NCBI GenBank assembly: GCA_021845555.1
Contig: JAJZVS010000186.1
Location: 1-7,529 of the forward strand
Length of the DNA stretch: 7,529 bases
Reading direction: 5' to 3'
Source of the DNA: Pseudomonadota bacterium
GTDB taxonomy: Bacteria > Pseudomonadota > Alphaproteobacteria > Acetobacterales > Acetobacteraceae
Of the stretch, positions 6,271 through 7,529 are shown piece after piece. Under the pieces are notes generated by a model. That model saw nothing but the letters and a program-made list of their open reading frames with translations. It was not told where the DNA came from and searched no databases. How positions within the stretch are numbered: position 1 is the first letter of the stretch; each line of letters opens with the position of its first letter. A program made the position numbers and the translations under genes.

Positions 6271-7005
6271 ATGACCAGCATTCCCGCGCCGGGCGGCAAG
6301 AAGCTCGGCCTCGTGATCGACCTCGATACCTGCGTCGGCTGCCATGCCTGCGCGGTGAACTGCAAGGAGTGGAACACGTCGGGCCACACCGCGCCGCTGA
6401 CCGATTTCCATCCCTACGAAGCGCAGCAGGACGGGGTGTGGCTCAACCGCGTGCACACCTACGAAGCGGGCACCGGTACCGAAAGCCGCACCGTGCATTT
6501 CCCGCGCTCCTGCCTGCATTGCGAAGAGCCGGCCTGCGTGACGGTCTGCCCCACCGGCGCGTCCTACAAGCGCGCGGAAGACGGCATCGTGCTGGTGAAC
6601 GCCGACATCTGCATCGGTTGCAAGCTGTGTTCCTGGGCCTGCCCCTACGGGGCGCGCGAGTTCGACCAGGACCAGGGGGTGATGCGCAAATGCACGCTCT
6701 GCGTCGATCGCATCTACAACGAGAACATCGTCGAGGAAGAACGGGTTCCCGCCTGCGTCAAAGCCTGCCCGGCGCATGCGCGGCATTTCGGCGATCTTGG
6801 GGATGCCACCAGCGAGGTGTCGCTGCTGGTGGCCGCGCGCGGCGGGTACGACCTGATGCCGGAGATGGGATACAAGCCGGTGAACAAATACCTGCCGCCG
6901 CGCCGCCACGCCGCCCCCGCCGCTCCGGCGCGGCCCGCCGAGCCGCCGCCTACCGGCACCGCCGGCGGGCTGTTGCGCTGGATCGATCGGGCGCTCAGCC
7001 GATGA
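6271..7005 (+). CDS. soeB: Four-cluster iron-sulfur subunit, probable sulfite dehydrogenase SoeB
   Basis: This 244-residue ferredoxin-like electron-transfer subunit should carry electrons from the molybdenum subunit to the membrane anchor. Sixteen cysteines form four [4Fe-4S] motifs in the order usual for DmsB/PsrB/SoeB proteins: C21-C24-C27-C31, C81-C84-C89-C93, C114-C117-C120-C124, and C141-C144-C162-C166. No signal peptide is present, so it should stay in the cytoplasm with SoeA. The ATG at 6271 was chosen because MTSIPAPGGKKLGLVIDLDTC is a normal family N-terminus; GGAG at 6257-6260 lies 10 nt upstream, inside the end of soeA. Beyond the conserved NKYLPPRR (205-212), the protein carries an Ala/Pro-rich linker and ends in the potentially amphipathic GGLLRWIDRALSR. 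The gene starts 7 nt after soeA and overlaps soeC by ATGA (7002-7005), consistent with coupled synthesis in a fixed ratio. Confidence 0.88.
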   Translation: MTSIPAPGGKKLGLVIDLDTCVGCHACAVNCKEWNTSGHTAPLTDFHPYEAQQDGVWLNRVHTYEAGTGTESRTVHFPRSCLHCEEPACVTVCPTGASYKRAEDGIVLVNADICIGCKLCSWACPYGAREFDQDQGVMRKCTLCVDRIYNENIVEEERVPACVKACPAHARHFGDLGDATSEVSLLVAARGGYDLMPEMGYKPVNKYLPPRRHAAPAAPARPAEPPPTGTAGGLLRWIDRALSR

Positions 7006-7529
7006 ACCCCGCATTCTCCGTCGTTCTCCTCACCACCGCCGCCGGCGCGGGGTACGGGATGCTGTTCTGGCTCGGCGTGCTGAACGCCGCCCAGGTGTTG
7101 CCCGAGAGCGCCTGGTTCGGCGTGCCGGCGGCGCTGGTGGCGGTCGCGCTGGCGATGGTCGGGCTGCTCGCCTCCACCTTCCACCTCGGCCATCCCGAGC
7201 GCGCCTGGCGGGCGATCTCGCAATGGCGCACGTCGTGGCTGTCGCGGGAGGGGGTGATGGCGATCGTGACCTTCCTCCCCGCGCTCGGCTTTCCGCTGGC
7301 CTGGGCGCTGGCGGGGGCGGGGGCGGGCGTCACTGTCGCGCTCGGGGTGCTTGCGGCCGCCTGCGGACTGGCCACCGTGGCGTCGCAGGCGATGATCTAT
7401 GCCTCGCTGAAGCCGATCCGGCAGTGGTACCACCACGCCGTGCTGCCGAACTACCTGCTGCTGTCGCTGTTCAGCGGCGCCGCCTGCCTCGCCGGCTTCG
7501 TGGTGTTCTTCTCGTCGGGCGCGGCACGG
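7002..7529 (+). CDS. soeC: DmsC-type membrane anchor, probable sulfite dehydrogenase SoeC, cut by window edge
   Basis: The visible 176 codons contain no stop and encode a hydrophobic protein of the DmsC family, which anchors the SoeAB pair on the cytoplasmic side of the inner membrane and passes electrons to or from quinone. Five membrane segments are likely, at about residues 6-29, 38-60, 84-104, 108-132 and 150-171. Between the second and third is the conserved loop HLGHPERAWRAISQWRTSWL (61-80), typical of DmsC-like anchors associated with SoeAB; NrfD-type anchors lack it. Family members have about 300 residues, so roughly the last 40 percent is missing. The ATG overlaps the soeB stop as ATGA, which fixes the start and suggests translational coupling. 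Between segments 3 and 4 an AGAGAG stretch is encoded by a G-run tract (7303-7327). Confidence 0.85.
   Translation, partial: MNPAFSVVLLTTAAGAGYGMLFWLGVLNAAQVLPESAWFGVPAALVAVALAMVGLLASTFHLGHPERAWRAISQWRTSWLSREGVMAIVTFLPALGFPLAWALAGAGAGVTVALGVLAAACGLATVASQAMIYASLKPIRQWYHHAVLPNYLLLSLFSGAACLAGFVVFFSSGAAR
7303..7327 (+). other. Putative G-quadruplex motif inside soeC
   Basis: Four G runs, at 7303-7305, 7313-7317, 7319-7323 and 7325-7327, are separated by loops of 7, 1 and 1 nt, which fits the canonical G3+N1-7 pattern. They lie on the coding strand, so both DNA and mRNA could fold. The tract encodes an Ala-Gly repeat in a short loop between two membrane helices. In such GC-rich DNA the motif can arise by chance. 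Confidence 0.45.

Noticed and set aside
3219..6389. 1056-codon open frame on the minus strand, antisense to the whole of soeA
   Set aside because: Its product is rich in Arg, His, Gly and Asp with no recognisable domain, and it mirrors a well-supported gene in GC-rich DNA where antisense stops are rare. SoeA on the plus strand has clear cofactor motifs.
6085..7436. Minus-strand open frames antisense to soeB and soeC
   Set aside because: They lie opposite the 16-cysteine Fe-S subunit and the membrane anchor and show only shadow-type composition.
1..7529. tRNA or rRNA genes, CRISPR arrays, insertion sequences, attachment sites
   Set aside because: I looked for these on both strands and saw no cloverleaf-like gene, regularly spaced repeats, transposase motifs or flanking terminal repeats.

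Overview
The window is very GC-rich DNA, with G or C in most third codon positions. It is densely coded on both strands and looks like an alphaproteobacterial chromosome, plausibly Rhodospirillales/Acetobacteraceae. That placement is an inference from base composition, the style of the proteins and the gene set; no rRNA or tRNA gene is present to confirm it.

Left half, minus strand (read from about 3180 down to 1): a nitrilase, then cysS (cysteinyl-tRNA synthetase), then a small exported DUF305 protein, then the N-terminal half of a TrmJ-type tRNA 2'-O-methyltransferase that runs off the window edge. Gaps are 42 nt, 20 nt and a 4-nt ATGA overlap, and no convincing minus-strand terminator lies between the genes, so they could be one transcript. 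Two genes serve translation. The nitrilase and the probably metal-binding DUF305 protein are passengers with no obvious link to it.

Middle: a 182-nt divergent intergenic region (3181-3362) separates the nitrilase from the right-hand operon. It holds a weak candidate promoter, several inverted repeats and the ribosome binding sites that fix the starts of both flanking genes.

Right half, plus strand: a three-gene operon for a complex-iron-sulfur molybdoenzyme. It encodes a 966-aa molybdopterin catalytic subunit, a 244-aa subunit with 16 cysteines for four [4Fe-4S] clusters, and the first 176 residues of a DmsC-type membrane anchor. Neither soluble subunit has a Tat or Sec signal, so the enzyme should face the cytoplasm. 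Composition, sizes and sequence character match SoeABC, the cytoplasmic sulfite:quinone oxidoreductase of purple sulfur bacteria and roseobacters. Electrons from sulfite would pass from the Mo site through the Fe-S relay to quinone at the membrane anchor.

I found no mobile element, CRISPR array, phage gene or RNA gene, and nothing that amounts to a clearly new biological system. The more interesting points are local: the divergent control region between nitrilase and soeABC, a single amber codon separating the in-frame nitrilase and cysS reading frames, a hairpin where the cysS ribosome binding site should be, an exported protein embedded between tRNA genes, a polypyrimidine tract at the soeA/soeB junction, and a G-quadruplex motif inside soeC.
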